Shown: in pieces, positions 25,389 through 33,637 of the stretch | Numbering within the stretch: position 1 is the first letter of the stretch | Layout: each line of letters begins with the position of its first letter | Assembly (NCBI GenBank): GCA_025454525.1 | Contig: JALOOG010000007.1 | Location: 1-64,000, forward strand | Reading direction: 5' to 3' | Source of the DNA: Anaerolineae bacterium | GTDB lineage: Bacteria; Chloroflexota; Anaerolineae; Aggregatilineales; Phototrophicaceae | Length of the DNA: 64,000 nucleotides | Notes under the pieces: generated by a model | Database searches by the model: none | Seen by the model: the letters and a program-made list of their open reading frames with translations, nothing else | Told to the model about the DNA's origin: nothing | Program-made: the position numbers and the translations under genes

Positions 25389-27395
25389 ATGTCATCAGAG
25401 TCTTTAACCCAACAGCTACAAATGTTATTAGCGCTTGATCATGCGCGTGATTCAATCCTTCATACGGAAGATCCCGAAGTGATGTTTCGCGCGATCCTCA
25501 AATTGCTCAAAACCCAATTTTCCGCCGATGCTTGCGCCATTCTGCTGATCGATGAAGCCGGCCGAGAGGTGGATCTATTGGTCACACTTGGCGCATCAGA
25601 GCAGCAAGCCTTACCCTTGTGTTGGCAAGCGGTTCAATTGATCCACCCTGCCCCTTTGCCAGAGGTAGCTTGGACACATACACTCGGTTTACGAGTCAGC
25701 CTTAATGATCACGCCTTGGGAAGCATCATCCTCTCCCGTCAAGCACATCCGTTTAGTGCTGACGACAAACATTTATTGACGATCGCCGAAAGTCAGATCG
25801 ACTCAGCCGTGATTCAAGCCCGGATGATCTGGAAATTGACCCAACGCAACCGGGAATTAGAGGCGATCTACGACATTAATCGCATGGATGACAGCAACAC
25901 CGGTGAAGATGACTTAATCAACGGATTCACCTCAATTTTGGTGGAATATTTTCAGGCCGATTTATGTATGGTGATCATCTCGCACATCGACACGGGTGAA
26001 ATGTTGATTCGGGGAGTCGTGGGTAAACACAATTTCCCCTTGAATACCCTCAACGAAATTCGAGATCTCGCCGCGATCATCCAAGTCCCTCAGATCATCC
26101 CTTCTCCCGATGATGCGACCGCGTTGATCTTGTTAGCGGCCCCCTTTATCGTAGCAGGCGTGAAGATCGGTGCGATCGTCGTGGGCCGTCAACGGGGCTT
26201 CACTCATGCTGATCAACGCTTGATCTATGCCATGATGACTCAAATGGACTCGGCGATCGTGCATAACCGGGTCATGCAACAATTAAATCAGCGCAATAAA
26301 GAGCTAGAGGTGATCTATCGCATCGATCACATCCGTGATGATGAAAAAGACTTTGATGCGATGTTACAAAAGACGCTCCGTGAAATTTGTCGCTCTGTGT
26401 CTAGCGAAATGGGCTTTTTGATGCTCTATAACGAAAAAGGCAAGGCCTTAGAGCTAAAAGCCTCCACCATTGACGGCTTGTCTTCCTCTCCGGTCTATTA
26501 TGAGATCATCAGTCGCTACGCCTTGCAAGGGTTACGAACGGGGCAAATGGTCTACTCAAATCGTGTTGAAGGGCCGATCCGATCGATCATCGCGATCCCC
26601 TTAATTCTCAACGCTAAGATCATCGGGGTATTCGGCACAGTCAACAGCACCAACTCACGCGGATTCAACGCCGAAGATCGCCGCATGTTGCAAGCGATCA
26701 CCAGTCAAGTAGACACCGCTGTTTTTGAAGGGCTTGAACGTCGTCGCTTGCGTACCTTGATGAGTCGCTCCGTCGATCCTAAAGTGATCGAATACTTGTT
26801 AAGGCATGGCGGTGAAAATATCTTGAGTGGCGATCGGGTGAATATTTCGGTGATCTTTGCCGATCTTCGGGGGTCTACCGAATGGACACAGCGCACCGCG
26901 CCAGAAGCATTGGTACAGACCCTAAATCGTTTCTTGGGGCGTATGACCGAGGTGATCTTTGCGAATGGCGGCACATTGGATAAATTCGTCGGGGATCAAG
27001 TGATCGCCTTATTTGGTGCGCCTGTGATCATTGAGGATCACGCGGAACGTGCCGTGCGTACCGCTTTTGCGATGCGATCTGCCCACCTAGATTTACAAAC
27101 CGACTTGCGTGTGCATGGGATCGAATTACCCTCATTAGGGATCGGGGTCAGCACAGGAGAGGTGATCGCGGGGGAAATTGGATCGGCCGTGCGTTCAGAT
27201 TTTACCGCGATCGGCGGTACAATGAACTTGGCGGCCCGCTTATGCAATTTCGCGCAATCCGAGGACATCTACATCAGTGAAAACACTTACGAGGCCGTCA
27301 AACATTTGATTGAAGCCGAACCCGCCGAATCCGTGGCATTAAAAGGGCTTGGTGAGGTGCGTACTTACCAACTGATTAAAATACGAGGCACATGA
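25389..27395 (+). CDS. Class III adenylate cyclase with three GAF sensor domains
   Basis: The 668-residue soluble protein has GAF-like domains at about 20-150, 165-300 and 315-450, separated by the similar helices KLTQRNRELEAIYDIN and QLNQRNKELEVIYRID. A class III cyclase domain (about 483-665) follows. Metal-binding Asp492 (FADLRGS) and Asp536 (VGDQVIALFG), substrate-specifying Lys532, and transition-state Asn613 and Arg617 (TMNLAARL) are all present, so it should be active and prefer ATP. It would make cAMP in response to a ligand or redox signal sensed by the GAF domains. Its stop overlaps the start of lysA by 4 bases. Confidence 0.9.
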   Translation: MSSESLTQQLQMLLALDHARDSILHTEDPEVMFRAILKLLKTQFSADACAILLIDEAGREVDLLVTLGASEQQALPLCWQAVQLIHPAPLPEVAWTHTLGLRVSLNDHALGSIILSRQAHPFSADDKHLLTIAESQIDSAVIQARMIWKLTQRNRELEAIYDINRMDDSNTGEDDLINGFTSILVEYFQADLCMVIISHIDTGEMLIRGVVGKHNFPLNTLNEIRDLAAIIQVPQIIPSPDDATALILLAAPFIVAGVKIGAIVVGRQRGFTHADQRLIYAMMTQMDSAIVHNRVMQQLNQRNKELEVIYRIDHIRDDEKDFDAMLQKTLREICRSVSSEMGFLMLYNEKGKALELKASTIDGLSSSPVYYEIISRYALQGLRTGQMVYSNRVEGPIRSIIAIPLILNAKIIGVFGTVNSTNSRGFNAEDRRMLQAITSQVDTAVFEGLERRRLRTLMSRSVDPKVIEYLLRHGGENILSGDRVNISVIFADLRGSTEWTQRTAPEALVQTLNRFLGRMTEVIFANGGTLDKFVGDQVIALFGAPVIIEDHAERAVRTAFAMRSAHLDLQTDLRVHGIELPSLGIGVSTGEVIAGEIGSAVRSDFTAIGGTMNLAARLCNFAQSEDIYISENTYEAVKHLIEAEPAESVALKGLGEVRTYQLIKIRGT

Positions 27396-28627
27396 TGAAT
27401 AGTTCGATCCGCTATGTAAACAACACGCTCTATAGCGATACCACGCCGCTACAAGAGATCGCCGCGCAAGTTGGCACGCCGACCTATGTCTACAGCTTAA
27501 CGCGCATTATCGCCAACTTGCGCCACCTACAAACCGCCTTTGCCGAATTACGCCCCCATATCCATTACAGCGCCAAGGCGAACGCCAATCTCGCAATTTT
27601 ACGCGCTTTGATCGGCGCTGGCGCGGGAGTCGATGCCGTCAGTGGCGGTGAGATCCACCGGGCCTTAGCGGCCGGCGCATCCCCTAGCGAGATTGTGTTC
27701 GCGGGAGTCGGCAAAACCCCCGATGAGATCCGGTATGCTGTTGAACAGGGAGTCGGTTGGTTTAACATCGAAAATCGCGCCGAATGTGATCTCATCAACG
27801 ATTTTGCAGAAGATCTCGGTCGTGATCAAATTCAAGTTGCCTTGCGTTTTAACCCAGAAGTGACCGCTAACACTCACCCCTACATCGCTACGGGGCATGG
27901 CGGCGCAAAATTTGGACTCACCGCCGAGACGATCACCTCGATTCTGGATCGGAGCGCAGAGTACCCTCACTTGAATTTCAGTGGCATTCATATTCACATC
28001 GGTAGCCAATTGCAAGACGTGGAAGCGACCCGTCAAGCGGTGCAAGCCGCGTTAACTTTAATCGCACCTTATCCCAACATCCGCACGATCAACATCGGTG
28101 GCGGTTTCCCAGTGGCGTATACTCCGAACACCGATCTACCGACGGCCGCTGATTTTGCCGCGGCCCTACGTCCGCTATTACGCGGTTATGAGTTGATTCT
28201 TGAACCCGGCCGATCGATTGTCGCTGATGCGGGGGTGTTATTGACTCGTGTGCTGTACATGAAATATCAAGCCGGCCAAGCTTGGGCGATCGTGGACGGC
28301 AGCATGACCGAGTTGATCCGCCCCGCGCTGTACAAAGCGCACCATGAGATCTTGCCGATCCTCAAAAGTGAGACCACGAATCAACGGGTGAGCATTGCCG
28401 GCCCCGTGTGTGAGACCGCCGATGTTTTAGGGCGTGATGTCGTCATATCCTATGTGGAGACCGGATCGCTGTTAGCGGTGATGACCACCGGAGCATATGG
28501 CATGGTCATGTCTAGCAATTATAACGCCCGACCCCGCCCGGCCGAAGTCGTGACCGATGAACAAGGTTGGCGAATTGTCCGGCGGCGCGAAACGTGGGAT
28601 GATCTGATCAGTGCCGAACAAGCATAA
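27392..28627 (+). CDS. lysA: Diaminopimelate decarboxylase
   Basis: The 411-residue fold-III PLP enzyme converts meso-diaminopimelate to lysine, the last step of lysine synthesis. The PLP lysine lies in HYSAKANANL, the phosphate-binding glycines in INIGGGFPV, EPGRSIVADAG follows, and the dimer-interface Cys motif is GPVCETADVLGRD. The start overlaps the cyclase stop. Two ATGs stand in a row (27392 and 27395); GAGG is 3 or 6 bases away, so the second is slightly better placed. A strong hairpin terminator follows. Confidence 0.95.
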   Translation: MMNSSIRYVNNTLYSDTTPLQEIAAQVGTPTYVYSLTRIIANLRHLQTAFAELRPHIHYSAKANANLAILRALIGAGAGVDAVSGGEIHRALAAGASPSEIVFAGVGKTPDEIRYAVEQGVGWFNIENRAECDLINDFAEDLGRDQIQVALRFNPEVTANTHPYIATGHGGAKFGLTAETITSILDRSAEYPHLNFSGIHIHIGSQLQDVEATRQAVQAALTLIAPYPNIRTINIGGGFPVAYTPNTDLPTAADFAAALRPLLRGYELILEPGRSIVADAGVLLTRVLYMKYQAGQAWAIVDGSMTELIRPALYKAHHEILPILKSETTNQRVSIAGPVCETADVLGRDVVISYVETGSLLAVMTTGAYGMVMSSNYNARPRPAEVVTDEQGWRIVRRRETWDDLISAEQA

Positions 28628-28650
28628 AAAAACCCGCTTTTTAGCGGGTT
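28624..28650. terminator. Bidirectional terminator (lysA and tRNA operon)
   Basis: AACCCGCT and its complement (28631-28638, 28643-28650) form a stem with loop TTTT. On the minus strand the stem is followed by seven T residues, making a strong terminator for the two tRNAs. On the plus strand it follows the lysA stop. Confidence 0.9.
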
Positions 28651-28670
28651 GATTTATCTTAAAATGGGTG

Positions 28671-28744
28671 TGGTGATGACAAGGATCGAACTTGTGACCT
28701 CACGATTATGAGTCGTGCGCTCTGGCCGGCTGAGCTACATCACC
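28671..28744 (-). tRNA. tRNA-Met (CAU), elongator
   Basis: The 74-base minus-strand cloverleaf has acceptor GGTGATG/CATCACC with discriminator A, D-arm TAGCTCAG, anticodon stem CACGA/TCGTG around CTCATAA (anticodon CAU), and TpsiC loop GTTCGATCC. It resembles the E. coli elongator Met tRNA in the anticodon arm and variable region (GGTCACAAG). A tRNA-Ile read with lysidine at C34 cannot be wholly excluded. CCA is not encoded. Confidence 0.85.
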
Positions 28745-28774
28745 AGATGATAAAAAATGGGAGGTTTGGACAAG

Positions 28775-28846
28775 TCGCGGGGGCATGATTCGAACATGCG
28801 ACCTTTAGGTTATGAGCCTAACGAGCTACCACTGCTCTACCCCGCA
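28775..28846 (-). tRNA. tRNA-fMet (CAU), initiator
   Basis: This 72-base minus-strand cloverleaf has acceptor TGCGGGG/CCCCGCG, D-arm GAGC-AGTGGTA-GCTC with the initiator-type A11-U24 pair, anticodon CAU in CTCATAA, variable loop AAGGTCG and TpsiC stem GCATG/CATGC. The first acceptor pair is a weak U-G, fitting initiators. The anticodon stem has only two of the three usual G-C pairs (TTAGG/CCTAA). It is transcribed just upstream of the elongator Met tRNA from one promoter. Confidence 0.82.
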
Positions 28847-28856
28847 AGATAGGTAC

Positions 28857-28885
28857 ATCATAGCACCCTTCCCCCCATGCGTCAA
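28857..28885 (-). promoter_or_regulatory. Promoter of the tRNA operon
   Basis: On the minus strand TTGACG (28885-28880) is followed after 17 bases by TATGAT (28862-28857), 11 bases before the initiator tRNA 5' end. Both boxes match at five of six positions. Confidence 0.8.
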
Positions 28886-28901
28886 GACCAATTTTACCTT
28901 T

Positions 28902-29513
28902 TTATTTTTTTCTCACGGTTGGCAAACGTATGAAGGGAATCAGCCACGCGACTCGCGCCCGATACTGCTCATAAGATTCGCCGTAAGCAGCCACCAAACG
29001 CCCTTCTTCGATCAACGATCCTAAGATGAAATAAGCGGCCACTCCCACCGCAAACGCTAAATATCCCTCGGTCATCACCGGCACGGCAAAGATCACCATT
29101 AACGAGAACAGATACAACGGATGACGCACGAGTCGATAAATCCCGCCCATTTGTAGCGGCTCATCCGGCAAAGGCAACGGTTCATCTTGAAAATAAGCGA
29201 TCGCTTGTCGCACCCCCAAGAAACGCCCTAAATCGATCTGCACCAGTGAGATCACCACCCCGATCACGCCGATCCCCTGTACGATCATCAAAAGCATAGG
29301 CGCATCGATCGTCCATACCACCTGAGGAAAAGCCACGAATAACAGGTTAATGGGGAACAACGTGATCACCGCGAATAGGTTATACAGCAAACGGTAAAAT
29401 CCATGATAAGCGCGTTCTCCCATTCGCTTACGGATCAAGGCTTTGGCATTTGTTCCAGCAAGCAAACTATGCACAAGGGCGTATAGAAACAAGGCGAATA
29501 AAACTGGTATCAT
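28902..29513 (-). CDS. Membrane methyltransferase-like protein (ICMT/NnrU/MddA type)
   Basis: The 203-residue polytopic membrane protein has about five helices. The C-terminal part, GGIYRLVRHPLYLFSL followed by GSLIEEGRLVAAYGESYEQYRARV, is the cofactor-binding signature of isoprenylcysteine carboxyl methyltransferase-like proteins: RHPxY, then a conserved Glu and the YxxYxxRV end. Bacterial members include MddA (methanethiol S-methyltransferase) and NnrU-like proteins. Which substrate is methylated, if any, cannot be told. It is divergent from the nucleoside phosphorylase gene. Confidence 0.75.
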   Translation of the reverse strand: MIPVLFALFLYALVHSLLAGTNAKALIRKRMGERAYHGFYRLLYNLFAVITLFPINLLFVAFPQVVWTIDAPMLLMIVQGIGVIGVVISLVQIDLGRFLGVRQAIAYFQDEPLPLPDEPLQMGGIYRLVRHPLYLFSLMVIFAVPVMTEGYLAFAVGVAAYFILGSLIEEGRLVAAYGESYEQYRARVAWLIPFIRLPTVRKK

Positions 29514-29551
29514 AATCGGGTTTCATTTCAACTAAACAAGGATCGATGAAT

Positions 29552-30877
29552 ATGCGCGCAGTAGATCTTATTGCGAAAAAGCGCGATGGGCAAGCGCTCA
29601 ACTCGGATGAAATTACGTGGTTTGTCCACACTTATGCCAAAGGCGATCTACCCGATTATCAAGCAGCCGCCTTTTTGATGGCCGTCTTTTTGCGCGGGAT
29701 GACCACCGCTGAAACCGTAAGCCTCACCATGGCCATGGCCCGCTCCGGAGATATGTTGGATCTAAGTGATGTGATCGATTACGCCGTTGATAAACATTCT
29801 TCAGGCGGCGTTGGAGATAAAACCTCGCTGATCGTCTTGCCATTGGTTGCATCTTGTGGTGTCACCGTAGCGAAGATGAGTGGACGCGGCTTAGGCCTCA
29901 CCGGTGGAACCTTGGATAAATTAGAGTCGATTCGCGGTTTTCGCGTCAATCTCACCGAAGCAGAATTTCGCGATCATGCCAAGCGTTATGGATTGGTCTT
30001 GGCCGGCCAATCGCATGATCTGGCCCCCGCTGACGGCAAATTTTACGCTTTGCGTGATGTCACCGCTACCGTGCCAAGTTTACCGTTAATCGTCAGTAGC
30101 ATCATGAGCAAAAAGATCGCGGCCGGTGCCAATGGCATCGTTTTAGATGTCAAGGCAGGCAGTGGCGCATTTATGGAAACCGTCGACCAAGCGCGTGAAT
30201 TGGCCCAGAGCATGGTTGAGATCGGTCACAACATCGGCCGCGATATGATCGCGGTGGTATCGGATATGAATCAACCCTTAGGATCCGCGGTTGGCAACGC
30301 CTTAGAGGTGATCGAGTCCATTGAAGTGTTACAAGATCAACGTGCAGGCGTAGAGGACTTGCGCGAACATTGCCTAGAGATCGCCGCTTACATGCTGAAA
30401 TTAGCCGGCCGTGGCCGTCAATGGGCCGATCATCAAGATACCCGCGCTCTCTTAGAGCGACAATTGAGCAATGGCGCGGCCTTTGCCAAATTTCGGGAAA
30501 TGATCAGCGCGCAAGGGGGCGATGTCCGCATGATCGACGATCCTAGACAATTGCCGGGCGCACATCTGATCGAAACCTTATCCGCGGATCGGGACGGCTA
30601 TATCGCGCAAGTGTCCGCGCATCACATCGCGCAAATGGCCTTTGACTTAGGCGCAGGCCGGGAACGCAAAATTGATCCAATCGATCCCGGCGTGGGTGTG
30701 AAAGTCCATGCTAAAGTCGGTGATCCGGTCAAACAAGGGCAACCCTTGATCACCATTTATGCCAATGATCAGGTGAAATTAAGCGAAAGCAAAGCGCATT
30801 TTTCACACGCTTTCCAGATCGGCGATCATCCCGTGAATCCACTTCCGCTGTTTTACGACACCATCAGCGCCGTGTAA
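29552..30877 (+). CDS. pdp: Pyrimidine-nucleoside phosphorylase
   Basis: The 441-residue protein matches thymidine/pyrimidine-nucleoside phosphorylase across its length. Signatures include DKHSSGGVGDKTSLIVLPL (phosphate site), KMSGRGLGLTGGTLDKLE, and SIMSKKIAAGANGIVLDVK with the catalytic and substrate Lys residues. The C-terminal lid domain contains HAKVGDPVKQGQPL. It cleaves uridine or thymidine with phosphate, allowing salvage or catabolism of nucleosides. An in-frame ATG at 29546 is also possible; the AAGG site is better spaced (10 bases) for 29552, giving MRAVDLIAKK. Confidence 0.94.
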   Translation: MRAVDLIAKKRDGQALNSDEITWFVHTYAKGDLPDYQAAAFLMAVFLRGMTTAETVSLTMAMARSGDMLDLSDVIDYAVDKHSSGGVGDKTSLIVLPLVASCGVTVAKMSGRGLGLTGGTLDKLESIRGFRVNLTEAEFRDHAKRYGLVLAGQSHDLAPADGKFYALRDVTATVPSLPLIVSSIMSKKIAAGANGIVLDVKAGSGAFMETVDQARELAQSMVEIGHNIGRDMIAVVSDMNQPLGSAVGNALEVIESIEVLQDQRAGVEDLREHCLEIAAYMLKLAGRGRQWADHQDTRALLERQLSNGAAFAKFREMISAQGGDVRMIDDPRQLPGAHLIETLSADRDGYIAQVSAHHIAQMAFDLGAGRERKIDPIDPGVGVKVHAKVGDPVKQGQPLITIYANDQVKLSESKAHFSHAFQIGDHPVNPLPLFYDTISAV

Positions 30878-30884
30878 ACACTTG

Positions 30885-30906
30885 TAGGGCGCAACTATGC
30901 GCCCTA
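30885..30906. terminator. Hairpin between convergent genes
   Basis: A 9-bp perfect stem (30885-30893 with 30898-30906, loop ACTA) overlaps the stop codon of the minus-strand YtxH-like gene. No T run follows. Confidence 0.55.
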
Positions 30907-31191
30907 TGGGTTAGCGATCCGCTCTAAACGCTTGCGAAAATCATCAAATTCACGTTCGAGTCGTTGACGCGCTTCAGAGGTCGCACGTTGCCCTAATTCA
31001 AATTGATCTTCCAGCCGATCCGCGAATGTTTTGGGCTTTTTGCGGGTCGCTGAAAATACTAAGGCTAACGCCGCGCCCGTGATCACCCCAAATCCAAAAA
31101 AGACCGCGATGAGTGAGGTCAATTCTTTACGCGCTTCTTCTTTGGCCCGGGCTTCGGCTTCTTGACTATAATAGATTCGGCTATTGGTCAT
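30904..31191 (-). CDS. Small YtxH-like membrane protein
   Basis: The 95-residue protein has one transmembrane helix (about 27-47, LIAVFFGFGVITGAALALVF) followed by a charged amphipathic helix rich in Arg, Glu and Lys (FADRLEDQFELGQRATSEAR...). This layout, with a Gly-rich helix, is that of YtxH/gas-vesicle-GvpP-like stress proteins of unknown molecular function. AAGGAGACG precedes the ATG. It lies 63 bases after the lipoprotein gene on the same strand. Confidence 0.7.
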   Translation of the reverse strand: MTNSRIYYSQEAEARAKEEARKELTSLIAVFFGFGVITGAALALVFSATRKKPKTFADRLEDQFELGQRATSEARQRLEREFDDFRKRLERIANP

Positions 31192-31254
31192 TTGGATCGT
31201 CTCCTTGATTCAATCCCCAAGATAACGATTGATCTTAAGTCATTCATGGGTTGA

Positions 31255-32082
31255 TTATGGGAAATCGATCAATGTACGGGTTTCACGGTCATACTGATAG
31301 CCATAGATCGGTGCGTCTTGCCAAAATCCGCGGTTGAATCGGATCGTGCCGTGTAACCCAGTGTAATCAAGGGTCGTCAACGCTTGTCGCACCTGTTCGC
31401 GTGATCGGCCCATGCTGACTTGGGCTGCGATCCCCGTGGCATCATAACCCAACATCGCCAACAATCCCGGCGGATCGACATAGAGATCGCTTTCGATATA
31501 GCGTGTGCTGAATGCCGCATCAGGGAATTTTGCGCTAGTGATGATCGTGACTCCGGTGAGATCTTCTCGTAAGCGTGGGAATTGAGCAAGCGCGAGTATC
31601 TCACCGCCGATCAATTCCCCTTCATTCTCAACCACATCAATCAGCTCACTCCGACCGGAAACCGTCCACATCTGAGCGCTTTCGGCGTTAGCCAACACAA
31701 ACACCGTATCGGGTGGATTTTCGACTCCCCAATGCCCGATCACAATGACCGGAAGATCGCCGAAAGCAGCTAATGTTTGTGGATCAGTGGCCGCTAAGCC
31801 TGCGACCATGACCACTTGCACCAAGGGGTTACGCCTCAAGGCCTCGGCACGATCGATCGCCGACTCGACTGCTCCGCCGTCATCAATCGGAAACAGTTCA
31901 AGGTGAGCTTGTCCGGCATCGCGTAAGGCCAAGCGCGCCGCATATAGCAGATCGTAACCGATTTCGCGGTAACGCCCTTCAAATGGCGCAAGTAATCCGA
32001 TGCGGATCACAGAAGGCGTGGTTTGCACCGCGCAACCCGTGAACACCATTAAACACCATACCAACAACACCCTAACAGCCAT
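31255..32082 (-). CDS. Lipoprotein with type-1 periplasmic-binding fold
   Basis: From the ATG at 32082 the 275-residue product begins MAVRVLLVWCLMVFTGCAV, a lipoprotein signal with the lipid-accepting Cys in FTGC. The rest follows the Leu/Ile/Val-binding (type-1) pattern: IRIGLLAPFEGRYREIGYDLLYAARLALRDA, then VVMVAGLAATDPQTLAAF, and GYDATGIAAQ near the end. It is smaller than most such proteins (usually 350-400 residues). It starts 11 bases inside the end of mltG, so the two are coupled. The ligand is unknown, and no permease genes are adjacent. Confidence 0.75.
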   Translation of the reverse strand: MAVRVLLVWCLMVFTGCAVQTTPSVIRIGLLAPFEGRYREIGYDLLYAARLALRDAGQAHLELFPIDDGGAVESAIDRAEALRRNPLVQVVMVAGLAATDPQTLAAFGDLPVIVIGHWGVENPPDTVFVLANAESAQMWTVSGRSELIDVVENEGELIGGEILALAQFPRLREDLTGVTIITSAKFPDAAFSTRYIESDLYVDPPGLLAMLGYDATGIAAQVSMGRSREQVRQALTTLDYTGLHGTIRFNRGFWQDAPIYGYQYDRETRTLIDFP

Positions 32083-33163
32083 TTTGTAGATGTTCCTCAT
32101 ACGTGCGTGCAAAATCGTGATAACCGTCCGCCCGACAATCCGCCCGGAAGTAAAAATAATCGGAGGCTTCTGGTGTCACCGTCGCACGGATCGCGCTAAT
32201 CCCCGGACTGGCGATTGGCCCCGGTGGTAATCCCGTCACGCGATAGGTGTTGTAGTCGGAGATCACGCCTTGATAGTCGTCTAAAGTGATCCGCGCCCAC
32301 CAAGTGCCGCGTGAATTGCCTAAAGCATATTGTACGGTCGGATCGGCATCTAACCGCATCCCGATGTTCAGGCGGTTGAAATAGACTCCCGCGATTTTGG
32401 GTTGTTCATCAATATGGATCGCCTCACGTTGCACGATCGAGGCCATGGTGACGATCTGATACAAGCTGTAGCCTTGTGTAGCGGCTGTGGTTTCGATCTC
32501 CCCTTCTACCGCGCTCAAAAAAGCGTTAAGCAATGTCTCGCGCAGCCCTTCCGGCGTGATCTCCGGGGCCAGTTGATAGGTGTTCGGGAATAAAAAGCCT
32601 TCTAACGATGCACCTTCTGGTAATCCGACCCGTTGCGCGAACGCAGGATCGATCACCGCCCCCGGCCCGATCACCTGATAAAACGCCGCACCATCAAATG
32701 CAAATAAAGGATTTGCATCAATCGCTTCAAGGACTTGTTCTAAACGCCACCCCGGAATCACCGTAAACGTGATCTGACTAAAACGCGAGTCGGTCAAAGC
32801 GAGGGCGATCTCTGGGATCGTTTGCGCCCGGTTAAGGAAATACGTCCCTGCCTCTAATTGCCGATCAAGCCCTTCAGCCCGCACATAATCGACAAACAAC
32901 TCCGCGTCTAAGATCAGGTTAGTCTGTAACAATTTTTGCGCGATTTGCGTCGGGGTCTCACCACTATTCACCGTAAAGCGGACAGGCGAATCATCCCGAC
33001 TCACCGTTTGACTAAGGCCATCTTCACGCCCGATCAACGCCAGTTGACGAAAAATCGTCCGTAGATCACCGTCTGATAATAACAGCACCACCATGCCAAG
33101 CAACAATACGACCGTACATCCCAACCCCACGAGGGTAAACACAATGATCCTTAAATTTCGCAC
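32072..33163 (-). CDS. mltG: Endolytic peptidoglycan transglycosylase MltG
   Basis: The 363-residue protein has an N-terminal transmembrane helix (about 7-29), a LysM-like subdomain (FTVNSGETPTQIAQKLLQ) and the YceG-like catalytic domain. The catalytic Glu is Glu247 in MASIVQREA, preceded by GASLEGFLFPNTY and followed by AGVYFNRLNIGMRLDADPTVQYALG. MltG cleaves nascent glycan strands at the outer membrane face and sets their length. The gene follows ruvX with a 9-base gap, an order common in bacteria (ruvX-mltG). Confidence 0.93.
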   Translation of the reverse strand: MRNLRIIVFTLVGLGCTVVLLLGMVVLLLSDGDLRTIFRQLALIGREDGLSQTVSRDDSPVRFTVNSGETPTQIAQKLLQTNLILDAELFVDYVRAEGLDRQLEAGTYFLNRAQTIPEIALALTDSRFSQITFTVIPGWRLEQVLEAIDANPLFAFDGAAFYQVIGPGAVIDPAFAQRVGLPEGASLEGFLFPNTYQLAPEITPEGLRETLLNAFLSAVEGEIETTAATQGYSLYQIVTMASIVQREAIHIDEQPKIAGVYFNRLNIGMRLDADPTVQYALGNSRGTWWARITLDDYQGVISDYNTYRVTGLPPGPIASPGISAIRATVTPEASDYFYFRADCRADGYHDFARTYEEHLQNGC

Positions 33164-33172
33164 AAAATCGCC

Positions 33173-33637
33173 TCATCCTTCATCGTTATTTAGGGGTAGC
33201 GTTGCCAATCCATCGCGCAGCGCATCCAGATAACTCTGTAAGATCACCCGCGCTGCCAGATCATCGATCGGTTCATGCCATTTACGTTTTTTATTTCGGG
33301 CCAGTTCTTTCGCGTCCGCACTTGTCAATTGTTCATCCCACAAGATCAACGGGAGCGTGGTGGTTTCAGCGAATCGCTCCGCCCATAATTTCACCGTGTC
33401 TGCTTGTGAATACACCCCCGGATCAAGGTGATCGTTATTCGGCATCCCGATCACGATCGCAATCGCACTTTGTTCACGGGCAATGTGATTGATCTTGGCA
33501 AAGTCTTCGGCTCTAGATTTACGCTGAATCACCGTTAACTCACGCGCAATCAATTGACTGGTATCAGAGACCGCCAACCCGATTCGTTTGATCCCATGAT
33601 CGATCGCTAACAACCGCCCTTTGTTGATCAGGTTCAT
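33173..33637 (-). CDS. ruvX: Putative pre-16S rRNA nuclease / Holliday-junction resolvase-like RuvX
   Basis: The ATG at 33637 overlaps the stop of the upstream gene (ATGA), giving 154 residues, the normal length. The RNase-H fold shows LLAIDHGIKRIGLAVSD with the first catalytic Asp, then VIGMPNN, the second acidic motif WDEQLTSADA, and the third in IDDLAARVILQSYLD. YqgF/RuvX proteins trim the 5' end of 16S rRNA in E. coli. The alternative upstream start inside the neighbouring gene is less likely. Confidence 0.9.
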   Translation of the reverse strand: MNLINKGRLLAIDHGIKRIGLAVSDTSQLIARELTVIQRKSRAEDFAKINHIAREQSAIAIVIGMPNNDHLDPGVYSQADTVKLWAERFAETTTLPLILWDEQLTSADAKELARNKKRKWHEPIDDLAARVILQSYLDALRDGLATLPLNNDEG

